DNA of 64,000 nt from Agapanthus africanus (lineage: Eukaryota; Streptophyta; Magnoliopsida; Asparagales; Amaryllidaceae): positions 170,905,911 to 170,969,910 of the forward strand of contig JASDDO010000014.1 in NCBI GenBank assembly GCA_030015575.1. The letters run 5' to 3'. The translations under genes and the position numbers were made by a program. Below are positions 55,740 through 64,000 of this stretch, piece after piece (position 1 is the stretch's first letter; each line of letters starts with the position of its first letter). Below the pieces are notes generated by a model. It ran no database searches. It was not told where the DNA came from and saw only the letters and a list, made by a program, of their open reading frames with translations.

Positions 55740-58700
55740 TAAATTTTAATTATTCCTAATCTAACCCAACATCCTCAACCCGACCCGTGCTCACTATACT
55801 CGACCTGACCCAAACCGCTCACCCACTCCTCTTCTTCTCCCTCGTTCTCCTTTCTTTCCCGCCCACTTTTCCCCAACGATTCCTTCTTCTTGTGCTCGCC
55901 GCGACGATCGCGTCCACGTCAACAAGACCTGCGCCCGTCGCCAACAAACTCACCGTGATCCCCTCCACCAAATCCCATCGACTCTAACGGCTCCCCCTCC
56001 CTCGTCCATGCCGCGAGACCCGCTCCCTCACATCCTCACCTCACCCACGATGACGACCGAACCCCTTTCCCTTCCTTTCCATTTCGCTCATCCCCCTCGT
56101 TATCATCCTCTCCTTCCCCTCTGCAACCCTATCTCCTCTTTCTACACCCACTGCCAACACTTGAACTCACAGCAGCTACCCACCAACCCCTACACCTCGT
56201 CGATGAGCCCCGACCACCTCACCATCATCGACCCCCATCACTTCCACCATCAACCCATCCCCATCACCTCCTCTCCTCCACCGCCGACTCCCCACCAGGC
56301 GACCACCGACACCCTCGGGCTCCCAAGCCAACTCCTGTTCCTCCTCCTGCACCGAGCACGACCCCGTCGACCGACACCCGCAAGACCCAACTCCAGCACC
56401 ACCCTCTGCATACCGAGCTTCCTCGCACTCGAGTCGATCGCCTCTGCTACACCATTGTCGGAGCCACCCCCTCCTCGTCTCCACGACGTCAAGCCCAATC
56501 CCTAACGCCAACTCCAAGCTCTTAGCCCCTGAGCTGACTGAGATCACCACCGGCAGACCTTCTGCACCCAACGCCTCCGTGTCACAGCACCCGCGCCACC
56601 ACTGCAGGCCACTGCCATGCCATCGCCGACGAGCCCGGCCACACTCGAGATCGTCACTGTCGTCATGACCGTTGCCACCGCCATCGTCGCCGTAGCAGTG
56701 CCACTGCCGTCTCTAGGCAAGAGAAAACCTTTCTCTTATTGTTCATGCTACCTTAATACCTAGGCTCGATACACATGTTAGATTATTTTGTTATATAGTA
56801 GTGTAGATATATGTTTTTCGGCCGATTACCAAATGCTACTCTAATATTTGGTACGAACTATAATCTAAAACATATCTCGTTGTGGTGGAACCTGTGATAG
56901 TTAGGCCCCTTTATTGATTACGAATACCGCATAGGAATTTGGGTACAAAATACTGTGTTTCAATCATGTAAAGTTACCCCAAAAAGGCGACACAAGATCT
57001 GAACCTTACCGCGCATGCTAACTTGTTAAAATCTTTATAAACTAAATACGGTTTGGAACGTAACGTTCTACAGCTCATATCGAAGCCGACTTGATAAACT
57101 ACAACTACACATAGTTTTTTTCTCGACAATTTTAGATCACTGTAACAATACGTGGTTTCGAACACGGCACTGGACTGCAGTCCGGGGCAGCGTTTCGATT
57201 TGGATACCAGACTTTGAACACCTGTGTACCCCCGCTTTAGACTGAAAAAGCACGGAGCCCCATATGAATACATAGATAATTTAATTATCTAACACCTGAA
57301 TCCAGTCCCTTGACGTTTCACCATCGTTTGATATTTAATTTGCATTTTAGCGTACCGATGTGTTCTGCAGTTTCTGCAGTGACCTCTCTTACACAGATAC
57401 ACTAAAAAGGACATAACTTCTAATAAAGAAATGTTATTGATAATCCGTTTGATACGTTGGAAAGATAACAGATAGAACTAGATTTTATTCAACTGGGGAA
57501 ACACCTGAATCTGAAATAATCACTGGTAAAACGCACGTGAAGTTGGGTTTCCAGTTCTGAAATTGGAAACCCAGCAATTGATCGCTACCTTAAAATGGTG
57601 ATATTTCCCTAACCGGAATTCCGTTTGACATGAAATTAATTTTACTGCTTAGATGATCAAGTTTGATTTGTATGCCTTTTATATTATTTTGGTCGATTCT
57701 GTGTGTGTGATTTATCGTAAATTTTGCAAGTTATATGGCATTGGTCGTCACAAAATAGTGAATATCCGTTCAGTGCATTTCTGTCTATTTTCATGTTTGC
57801 TTTATACCTGCTACATAGTGATCATTCACATTGAGACCTAGCGACTGTTTTGCATCGTCAATAAATTAGTGTTAGTGATTGGGTTGTGGCAAATATGACA
57901 ATGATATTGATAAGTGGAAAAGTGATTGAAAGTGACAGCGATACGTATTTGTTCACAACCTATCTAATACCTGAATGCATACTATAACCTGTGGAATAGG
58001 GAAATTAAGGTGGAATTGAACTCGTATTTAGCTAGGTACAGTGATTTAGATGATGATCATTCTCTATTAGTGATATATATACACATACATTAGGTCGTGG
58101 GTCTAGCGGCACGGCTGACAGGGTTATGTTCCGGGCACAGCGGACCGTAGTCTCGGGCATGCACGGGACCCTTGTTAAACACGAGCATCATTTCCACCAT
58201 TTGATTTTATTGACTTAGTGACTGATAAGTAGTGATATGCACATTGTCTAGTTTATTGACATGATACCTATATTGCACTATTCATATTCAGTTGATATTT
58301 ATTATACTCATGTTCTGCATTTTGTTGCACTTCTCATATTTAATAATATTGCATACCCATCATATATATATTTATTACTATATGTGTCGCCTTGACGACC
58401 TGAGTGTGCATGCTCAGAGGACGAAGTGGATCCAGCCCAGGAGCAGGACCTGCCATTCGAGATCGTGGAGATCTAGACTGCTTCATCAATGCCATCTCTT
58501 TTGCTTTCAGCACTTTGTATTTCGGTGTATAGTTTTATTTTGCAAAATAAGTGTATTTCGAACTCTTTTTATTGCAATGTAATAAAGTTGTGAACAGTGA
58601 TTTTCCTTTACTCTAGTACTGTTTACTGACGACCATGTAATGCTAGAAGACGAAGTGTGACTACGGCGGGATTATTCCCTGACCGTAAGAGCATGGCTGG

Positions 58701-58746
58701 CCTAGTCATCAATCGTATTTCGTATTTTGGGATGCGGAGCGTAACA
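55628..58746 (+). repeat. A2 5' LTR, 3119 bp
   Basis: TGTAAATACCCA to GAGCGTAACA. It contains a TA repeat (55,700-55,733), the C/T-rich block (55,760-56,710), hairpin AAGAGAAA-ACC-TTTCTCTT (56719-56737), a weaker palindrome (57,170-57,186), GGGTTTCCA/TGGAAACCC (57,545-57,572) and GTCTCG/CGGGAC (58,150-58,170). The frame at 56008-56505 is compositional. Confidence 0.85.
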
Positions 58747-58755
58747 TGGTTTTTT

Positions 58756-58768
58756 TGGTATCAGAGCC
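58756..58768 (+). other. Primer-binding site of A2
   Basis: TGGTATCAGAGCC, full match to the initiator tRNA-Met class, 9 nt after the LTR end. Confidence 0.9.
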
Positions 58769-58925
58769 AAGGTTTTTGGATGAAATTACAGTTCCGTTGA
58801 GGGATCTCTAGATTGAGTTACGTCCTTGACGTATGTCTTATTACATTTCTTTTTCCTTTTCTAATCCTCGTTGAATCATTGTGTAGCCTTGTTTGAATCT
58901 AATTTCTTTTGATCTTTTCAGAGAT

Positions 58926-59910
58926 ATGGACTCCTCGGGCAACTCCTCTGGTGCCGGTTCTCACGATCGTACCGAGAAGATCCTTAGCATACTGATGACC
59001 CTGGCCCAAGCTCAAGAGAGGAAGACCAATCTCCTGTCCGAGGGATTGAAGGCAGTACAGGAGACCGCAATTACCATCCTGGAGAGATCTATGGTTGTTC
59101 CCGCCACCCCCGAGGGCACCCTCGTACCAACTGCCCAGGCTAGGGTTGGTACGGTTTCGGACTTCAGGAGGGTTCATCCAGCGGTGTTCACGGGATCAGC
59201 AAGTCCACTTGAGGCCGAGCAATGGCTCATCAACGTAGAGAACCTCCTGACAGCCACTCGAGTTCCTGACGATGATAGAGTGAATGTAGTGAAGATCCAG
59301 CTGGAAGACGAGGCCCGCACGTGGTGGTCCGTGGAGGAAAGCCGGCTCGAGAAACCTATTGGATGTGACACGTTCTCCGCATGCTTCCTAGATCACTATT
59401 TCCCAGCCACTGCCATGGCCGAAATAGAGGAGAAATTCATCATGTTAAAGCAGAATGGACGCTCAGTGGATGTCTACGCCGCAGAGTTTACGCTTCGCAC
59501 CATACATGGTAGCCACACAAGCCGCCAGGGCTAGATGGTTCCAGAAAGGGCTCGATATTGAACTGCAACAACTTATCGTGTCTCTCGATCTACCAACCTT
59601 TGCCCAAGTATTGAACGCTGGCCGAGTACAGGAAAGATTGGCAGAGAAGGCCAAGGGCCAACGATCGATGGACAAGAGACCCCATGTGGTTCCATCATGG
59701 CCTACCATCTCCCAACGTAGAGCGATCCCAGTTCACAGGCTGGGTGTTACGCAGATGAAGCGCACTTTCTCACCTCAGCAACCGCGGCGGAGGGCCCTGT
59801 TTTGCGATTATTGCCAGAGATCAGGACATCTGCAGAGAGGTTGTCGCAAAGCTAAGGGGCAGTGTCTGATTTGCGGATCCAACGAGCACAGGGTCAGCGG
59901 GTGTCCCTAG
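58926..59910 (+). pseudogene. gag: A2 gag, one frameshift
   Basis: ATG 58926 (MDSSGNSSGAG) follows TTGATCTTTTCAGAGAT, an acceptor-like site. Upstream codons MNLISFDLFRD lie in that tract, so I do not use them. It contains TVSDFRRVHPAVFTG, ARTWWSVEESRLEKP and LDHYFPATAM. About 11 nt are missing near 59,490, shifting the frame at the place where B2 has intron-like segment 1; the second frame (59455-59910) resumes with LRFAPYMVATQAARARWF. Both knuckles are intact: CDYCQRSGHLQRGC and CLICGSNEHRVSGC. A TAG follows at 59908-59910. Confidence 0.85.
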
Positions 59911-60029
59911 AGATCTGAGCTACAGGAAGGGTTCCAGCAACAACAACCGTCGTATGACACTTCAGCTCAGAGGGGACCACCTCGGGTATCCCAGCAGCGG
60001 CCTTTCGATCAATGGCAGACTGGTACAAG

Positions 60030-60500
60030 TCGGAATCAGGGACGGGCTTTCACCCTATCTGCCGAGCAGGTAGAGGCTTCTGGAGAAGTGGTTACAGGTA
60101 CCATCCTTGTTTGTTATGTACCAGCTAGAGTTCTTTTTGATTCGGATGCTTCGTATTGTTTCATTTCTACGTGGTTTGTTGACACACACTCTATACCTCA
60201 TGAGCTGTTGACCAAGGGTTGGGAGATACATACGGGTAACGGTGTTATTGTCTCCAACCAAGAGTGTAGATTATGTCCGGTGGTAGTATGCGGCAGTGAA
60301 TTCTATGCGAATTTCCTTCTAATCGGGACATGCAGCTATGACCCAATTCTCGGGATAGATTGGATGAGCACATTCCATACGATCATCGATTGTCGAGCTA
60401 GGGAAGTGACTTTCCGCATTCCTAATCATCCTGAGTTTGTTTTCGAAGGCGGAAGCGAGTCCTTGGAGCCAGCCAAGTTTAGAGCCAAGCTGAAAGCGTT
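60030..60500 (+). pseudogene. pol: A2 protease
   Basis: FTLSAEQVEASGEVVTGTILV begins the domain, with no intron. The active site reads FDSDAS instead of FDSGAS; this Gly is close to invariant in retropepsins, so activity is doubtful. GWEIHTGNGVIVSNQ, DPILGIDWMSTFH and TFRIPNHPEFVFEGG follow. The frame is open from 60088 to 60747, into RT. Confidence 0.8.
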
Positions 60501-61390
60501 GGCGACTATGGAGATTGATGAGAGTCTAGCCCCAGAGATTGTTCGAGATTTTCTTGACGTGTTCCCTGAAGATTTACCAGGTTTACCACCTCCCCACGTC
60601 TTGGGGTTCTCTATTGACCTGATTCTAGGAACGACGCCAGTTTCCAAAGCTCCTTACAGGATGGCGCCGGTTGAATTGGCAGAACTAAAGAAGCAGATAG
60701 AAGATCTGTTGAACAAGAGATTTATCCATCCAAGTGTTTCCCCTTAGGGTGCTCCTGTGTTACTGGTGAAGAAGAAAGATGGTTCCTTGCTCATGTGCAT
60801 CGACTACCGGGAGTTGAACCGAGTGACCGTGAAGAACAAGTATCCCATTCCCCACACCGACGACTTGTTTGACCAGCTTGGTGGTGCTCGAGTATTCTCC
60901 AAATTAGATCTTCGGTCAGGATACCACCAAATCTGGGTCAAGGCAGAGGACATATGAAAGACGGCTTTCCGAACCCGATATGGCCACTATGAGTTTCTTA
61001 TGATGTCGTTCGGTGTTACCAATGCACTGACCATATTTATGGATCTGATGATGAACATGGTTTTCTCCAAGTACTTGGATCGGTTTGTCGTCGTATTCAT
61101 CTATGAATTCTAGTCTATTCCAGAAGTCGAGAGGAGCACGTCGAGCATCTATGAATTGTATGGCAGGTTCTGCGGGAGGAGAAGCTCTATGCAAAGCTAA
61201 GCAAGTGCGAGTTTTGGCTCGACAAGGTGCAATTTCTGGGGCATGTAATTTTGAGTGACGGCATTTCTGTGGATCCGATGAAGATCAAATCTATCAAGGA
61301 CTGGCCGACACCGAAATCAGTTGCTGAAATAAGAAGCTTCTTGGGATTGGCTGGGTACTATCGGCGGTTTGTCCAAGAATTCGCCAGAGT
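60501..61390 (+). pseudogene. pol: A2 reverse transcriptase, catalytic box destroyed
   Basis: [60 protein letters not shown] and [12 protein letters not shown] are present. The catalytic FIDD box near 61,098-61,110 now reads FIYEF with a base lost, so two catalytic aspartates are gone and the frame shifts; it is right again at [11 protein letters not shown] (61227). In-frame stops: TAG 60,745-60,747 (for Trp) and TGA 60,955-60,957 (for Trp). The connection [16 protein letters not shown] ends it. Confidence 0.85.
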
Positions 61391-61557
61391 AGTGGAACCC
61401 TTGACAAAGCTCACATGGAAGGAGATGCCGTATGTTTGGTCAGAGGAATGCACCCAGGCGTTCGAGCTGTTGAAACTGAAGTTGACCACGGCCCCAATCC
61501 TGACTGTGCCAGATAGCTCAGGTGGTTTGGTTGTTTACAGTGATGCGTCGGGAAAAG
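61391..61557 (+). pseudogene. pol: A2 RNase H, N-terminal fragment
   Basis: [17 protein letters not shown] to [19 protein letters not shown], with the first catalytic Asp in SDAS. Cut by the B3 LTR at 61558 (flank AAAAG). Confidence 0.8.
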
Positions 61558-61666
61558 TGTAACAACCCTAAACTTTCTATACAAAATTTCCCCCCAAAAA
61601 TACAGAAAGGGGTATTTGAGCCTGAGCACAATTTATAAGTTTGATTTGCTTGTAAACAGCAAAAAT

Positions 61667-61738
61667 GAGCTTGTAGCTCATTGGCAAGACCTTGCACTGC
61701 TGAACCAAAGCACCAGAGTTCAAATCCTATTAGCCACA
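61667..61738 (+). ncRNA. tRNA-like Pol III unit in B3 LTR
   Basis: Box A TAGCTCATTGG (61674-61684), box B GTTCAAATCC (61718-61727), 44 nt between starts, TTTTTTT at 61742-61748. CTGCTGA lies in the anticodon-loop place, which would read GCT. The D and anticodon stems are only partly paired and the acceptor stem does not pair. It is best described as tRNA-derived or SINE-head-like sequence fixed in this LTR family. Confidence 0.6.
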
Positions 61739-62956
61739 TTATTTTTTTAAATTAGTTTTCTTTCAAATTTTTAGAAGCCCAAGAGTCTACACGTGCATAA
61801 CTCGTAAAAACCAAAAGTCACATATAAATAAACGAGCCCAGGAGGTAGACCAATCGACAAAGGACACATGGCAACAAGACCCGGCCTGACTAGGCCTAAC
61901 TCGGCCGGCGACTCGGCCGAATCGGCCGGCGCCGCTGGCCAAGTCATCACAAAATCCGAGTTGGTCTTCTTAACTTCTGTGCCTTTTGATCTTCTTATAA
62001 CTTCTGTATGGTTTAAATCCCCTGCACATTAACATAGCCTTTTTAAAACCTCATTAATTTATTTTTAATACAATTTTCAATACATCTTTTCATCTACCCT
62101 AACCCTAAAATTCTCCTATAAATACCCACACTCTTTTCCACCTTCTCACTCCAAATCTCTGTCCAAAACTCTCAAGAAAATTCTAAGTTCAATAGTGTGC
62201 AAGTGGAGTTAGCGAAGGGCGAAGCTCCGACGAACTTCCGACGACGACCCTGGGAGCTCCCGGCGACGAAACGACGCACCGGCACCTCCTAACCCTCCCT
62301 TTTCCTCTTCTCTAATCAAAAAACCCATAAGTCCCTCCTCTTTCTTCTTTTCTAATCTAAAAACTTGTATTTCTAAAACCCGACGGAAGCGGAGTTAATC
62401 CGACTTCCGATTCGGTTTTTCTTTAAAAGTTCCACTTTTCTTTACAAAAAAACACTACCAAACTCTCACAACATGACTATTAATCATTAACAAAATATAT
62501 AGAACAAGTTCCATTTCAAAAGAATGCATATTATAATTTTTATCTCAATTTTACAGAAAAATACCATATAGTTTAGCTTCGACATAAAAACATCATTACC
62601 CTTGCTATATGTTTAGATAGTTCACGAGGTAATGACCTACCTCCTCACAACACGCATCTATATCATAGCACAATATATTTTGGGAACCTAGAATACGGAA
62701 ATACGATTTTTACAAATAAATACCATAAACTACAAAACCTTTTTCTATAAGATGCGTATTTTTAACAAATCTTTGTAATGTGCCGCTACAACCCATTTCG
62801 GGGAACCCATTCGGGATGGTATGGATTATCGCACATCCTCGGGCTTAGTAATACAAAATGCAGACCTCCGCAAGGAGCATACGGTCTTGAAAGATTTAAA
62901 AAATAAAAATATCTTAAGAAAATGAGATTTCTAAAAAAATAATAAATTAAAATTAT

Positions 62957-62987
<31 letters not shown>

Positions 62988-63004
62988 GTATGTATGTATG
63001 TATC
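62957..63004. repeat. (TA)n/(TGTA)n microsatellite
   Basis: TA dinucleotides passing into TATG and TGTA tetranucleotides. Confidence 0.85.
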
Positions 63005-63580
63005 ATCAAAATATCTAATTTTTTGATATAATATAAATATTCCAACTTTTCTAAATCAAAAGAATCACTTTACATGAAAACAGCATGCAATTCCATACAA
63101 GTTCAATTTTACAATTAAATACCATATATTATGAAATTATGTTTTATTCGCTAGAAATGTCACATATATAAAATCTACATCTATGAAAACTCTAAAGACG
63201 ATAATTAAATACTTGAGGTGTATTTTGAAAATTATACAAAATTATTTTTACATAAAACCCCCTCAAGTTGTATAAATTACAATAAGGACCCTAGTAAATA
63301 TAGGTTTAAGCGGGACCAGTCTCTTGAGCCTCAGGGAGCCGTAGATATGGGTGCTTGCCTATTTAAGATAGACAACTTAACAAACGGTGTTATCAATACG
63401 GTAATCGTCTTTGAAAAAGACACAAATCCTGCCGTCCATGTGCAGCGGTTACCGATAACACCAAAATATAATTCAGGATTCAATTTCTTTTCTAATTGTC
63501 TGACTCAGACTGAGTCTCAATTTATAAAATCTGACTTGAATGGGATTCAAGTATAAAACTACATTACAATATGAATCTAT

Positions 63581-64000
63581 ACAACAACAACAACTGAGCC
63601 TTTTATCCCAAGCATATGGGGTAGGCTACATGAACCAACATGAGAATCACGCCGGGTCCAGCACATGAATCCTCCGCCTCCACTCACTCCTATCGAACAA
63701 TATACTTTCATTGAGTCCTTTGGCAACCATCGTTTCGTATCACCTCCATCCATGTTTTCATCGGTCTTCCTTTTGCCCTTTTGCCATTGCCCATATCGAG
63801 AGTATCTATTCGTCGAACTGGTGCTTCCATAGGTCTGCGTCGCACATAACCAAACCATCTTAGCTGGTTTTCCCGCATCTTCTCCTCCATAGGTGCTACA
63901 CCAACTTTTGCACGAATATCCTCATTTCGCACCTTATTTTTTCTAGTGTTACCGCACATCCAATGAAGTATGCGCATCTCCGCTACGTGCATCTTCTGTG
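63581..64000 (-). mobile_element. 3' end of RTE-type LINE, inserted in B3
   Basis: On the minus strand, the end of a non-LTR retrotransposon ORF, a short 3' UTR and a (TTG)n tail, seen as ACAACAACAACAAC at 63581-63594 on the plus strand. The short trinucleotide tail and the C-terminal protein segment are typical of plant RTE elements. The 5' part lies beyond the window. Confidence 0.75.
63647..64000 (-). pseudogene. LINE ORF C-terminus (RT 3' region), frameshifted
   Basis: The minus-strand frame holds AEMRILHWMCGNTRKNKVRN, KVGVAPMEEKMRENQLRWFG and RPMKTWMEVIRND, the conserved segment that follows the RT domain in RTE-type LINEs. Near 63,715 the frame shifts, and VAKGLNESILFDRSEWRRR, IHVLDPA and TGA (63647-63649) finish the protein. 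The RT catalytic motifs would lie upstream, outside the window. Confidence 0.7.

Larger units (their letters stand above)
55628..61557 (+). mobile_element. Family A element A2, 5' LTR to RNase H, interrupted by B3
   Basis: LTR, tRNA-Met PBS, gag, protease, RT and the beginning of RNase H in the plus orientation, inserted in B2 protease. It breaks off within [10 protein letters not shown], where the B3 LTR starts. Gene order and sequence follow A1. Integrase and 3' LTR are outside the window. Confidence 0.85.
61558..63580 (+). repeat. B3 LTR, 5' part (LINE-interrupted, runs off right edge)
   Basis: Starts TGTAACAACCC inside A2 RNase H. It has the tRNA-like unit, TATAAATA at 62117-62124, a C/T-rich start region, ACCCATAAGTCCC (62,329-62,341), the GGGGAACCCATTCGGG region (62,799-62,815), a TA/TG repeat (62,957-63,004) and GACACAAATCCTGCCGTCCA (63,419-63,438). 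The LTR end would lie beyond the LINE fragment. No gene. Confidence 0.8.

Noticed and set aside
61667-61738. Functional tRNA-Ser (GCT) gene
   Set aside because: The loop CTGCTGA fits, but acceptor, anticodon and T stems pair poorly in all three copies; only the internal promoter and terminator are good.
1-64000. Host protein-coding genes, rRNA, microRNA
   Set aside because: Every stretch with coding similarity is gag, pol or LINE; I saw no sequence that needs a host gene. A miRNA search needs small-RNA data and was not possible.

Overview
This window looks like repeat-rich, gene-poor nuclear DNA of a flowering plant. I see no host gene. Almost every base belongs to LTR retrotransposons inserted into one another, plus the 3' end of one LINE. 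The plant assignment rests on chromovirus-type Ty3/gypsy elements primed by initiator tRNA-Met (TGGTATCAGAGC), on Tat-type gag elements with a TGGCACGCCCGGTGGGAC primer site, and on an RTE-type LINE tail. I cannot name the species.

I use four working family names. Family A is a Tekay/Del-like chromovirus with about 3-3.9 kb LTRs (TGTAATACCCAG to GGGAAGCGGGGCGTGACA). Family B is a related chromovirus (TGTAACRACYC to GCGTGACA) with a tRNA-like Pol III unit in U3 and intron-like interruptions in gag-PR. Families C and E are Tat-lineage gag elements whose LTRs are built from short palindromes. D is a B-like element.

Layout. 1-4647: left part of Tat element C1 (minus; gag, PBS, complete 5' LTR), inserted in the 3' LTR of A4. 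4648-29719: element A4 (minus), a gag-only non-autonomous family A element with an acidic extra ORF in place of pol. A4 is split by A1 (7017-24658, TSD GATTC), a full-length family A element with a decayed gag-pol. A1 holds a solo family B LTR (14407-21436, TSD GACCT), which holds a solo family A LTR (16619-20498). 29720-31010: 3' part of a C-type LTR (C2), host of A4. 31011-43377: remains of element D (gag, PR, integrase end, 3' LTR), broken by family A LTR pieces at 31896-33650 and about 34146-34950 and by a solo C-type LTR (36037-41757, TSD GTCCC) that holds a solo A LTR (37523-40687, TSD GAGAC). 43383-48151: Tat-like element E (end of 5' LTR, PBS, duplicated gag, tandem-repeat 3' region). 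48152-55627: element B2, split by an A LTR (51239-54600). 55628-61557: element A2. 61558-64000: a third B LTR with a LINE 3' end inserted at 63581.

The inferred nesting on the left is seven deep: E, D, C2, A4, A1, solo B, solo A. The gag-pol genes are mostly dead, with many in-frame stops of the kind C-to-T change produces. The features most worth attention are noncoding: the tRNA-like Pol III unit in all three informative B LTRs; a hairpin in the A LTRs that changes sequence but keeps its pairing and contains AG|GCAAGT, matched by acceptor-like sites before several ORFs; the palindrome arrays of the C LTRs; and the acidic ORF of A4. Coordinates are from hand counting, and family and lineage names are inferences from motifs.
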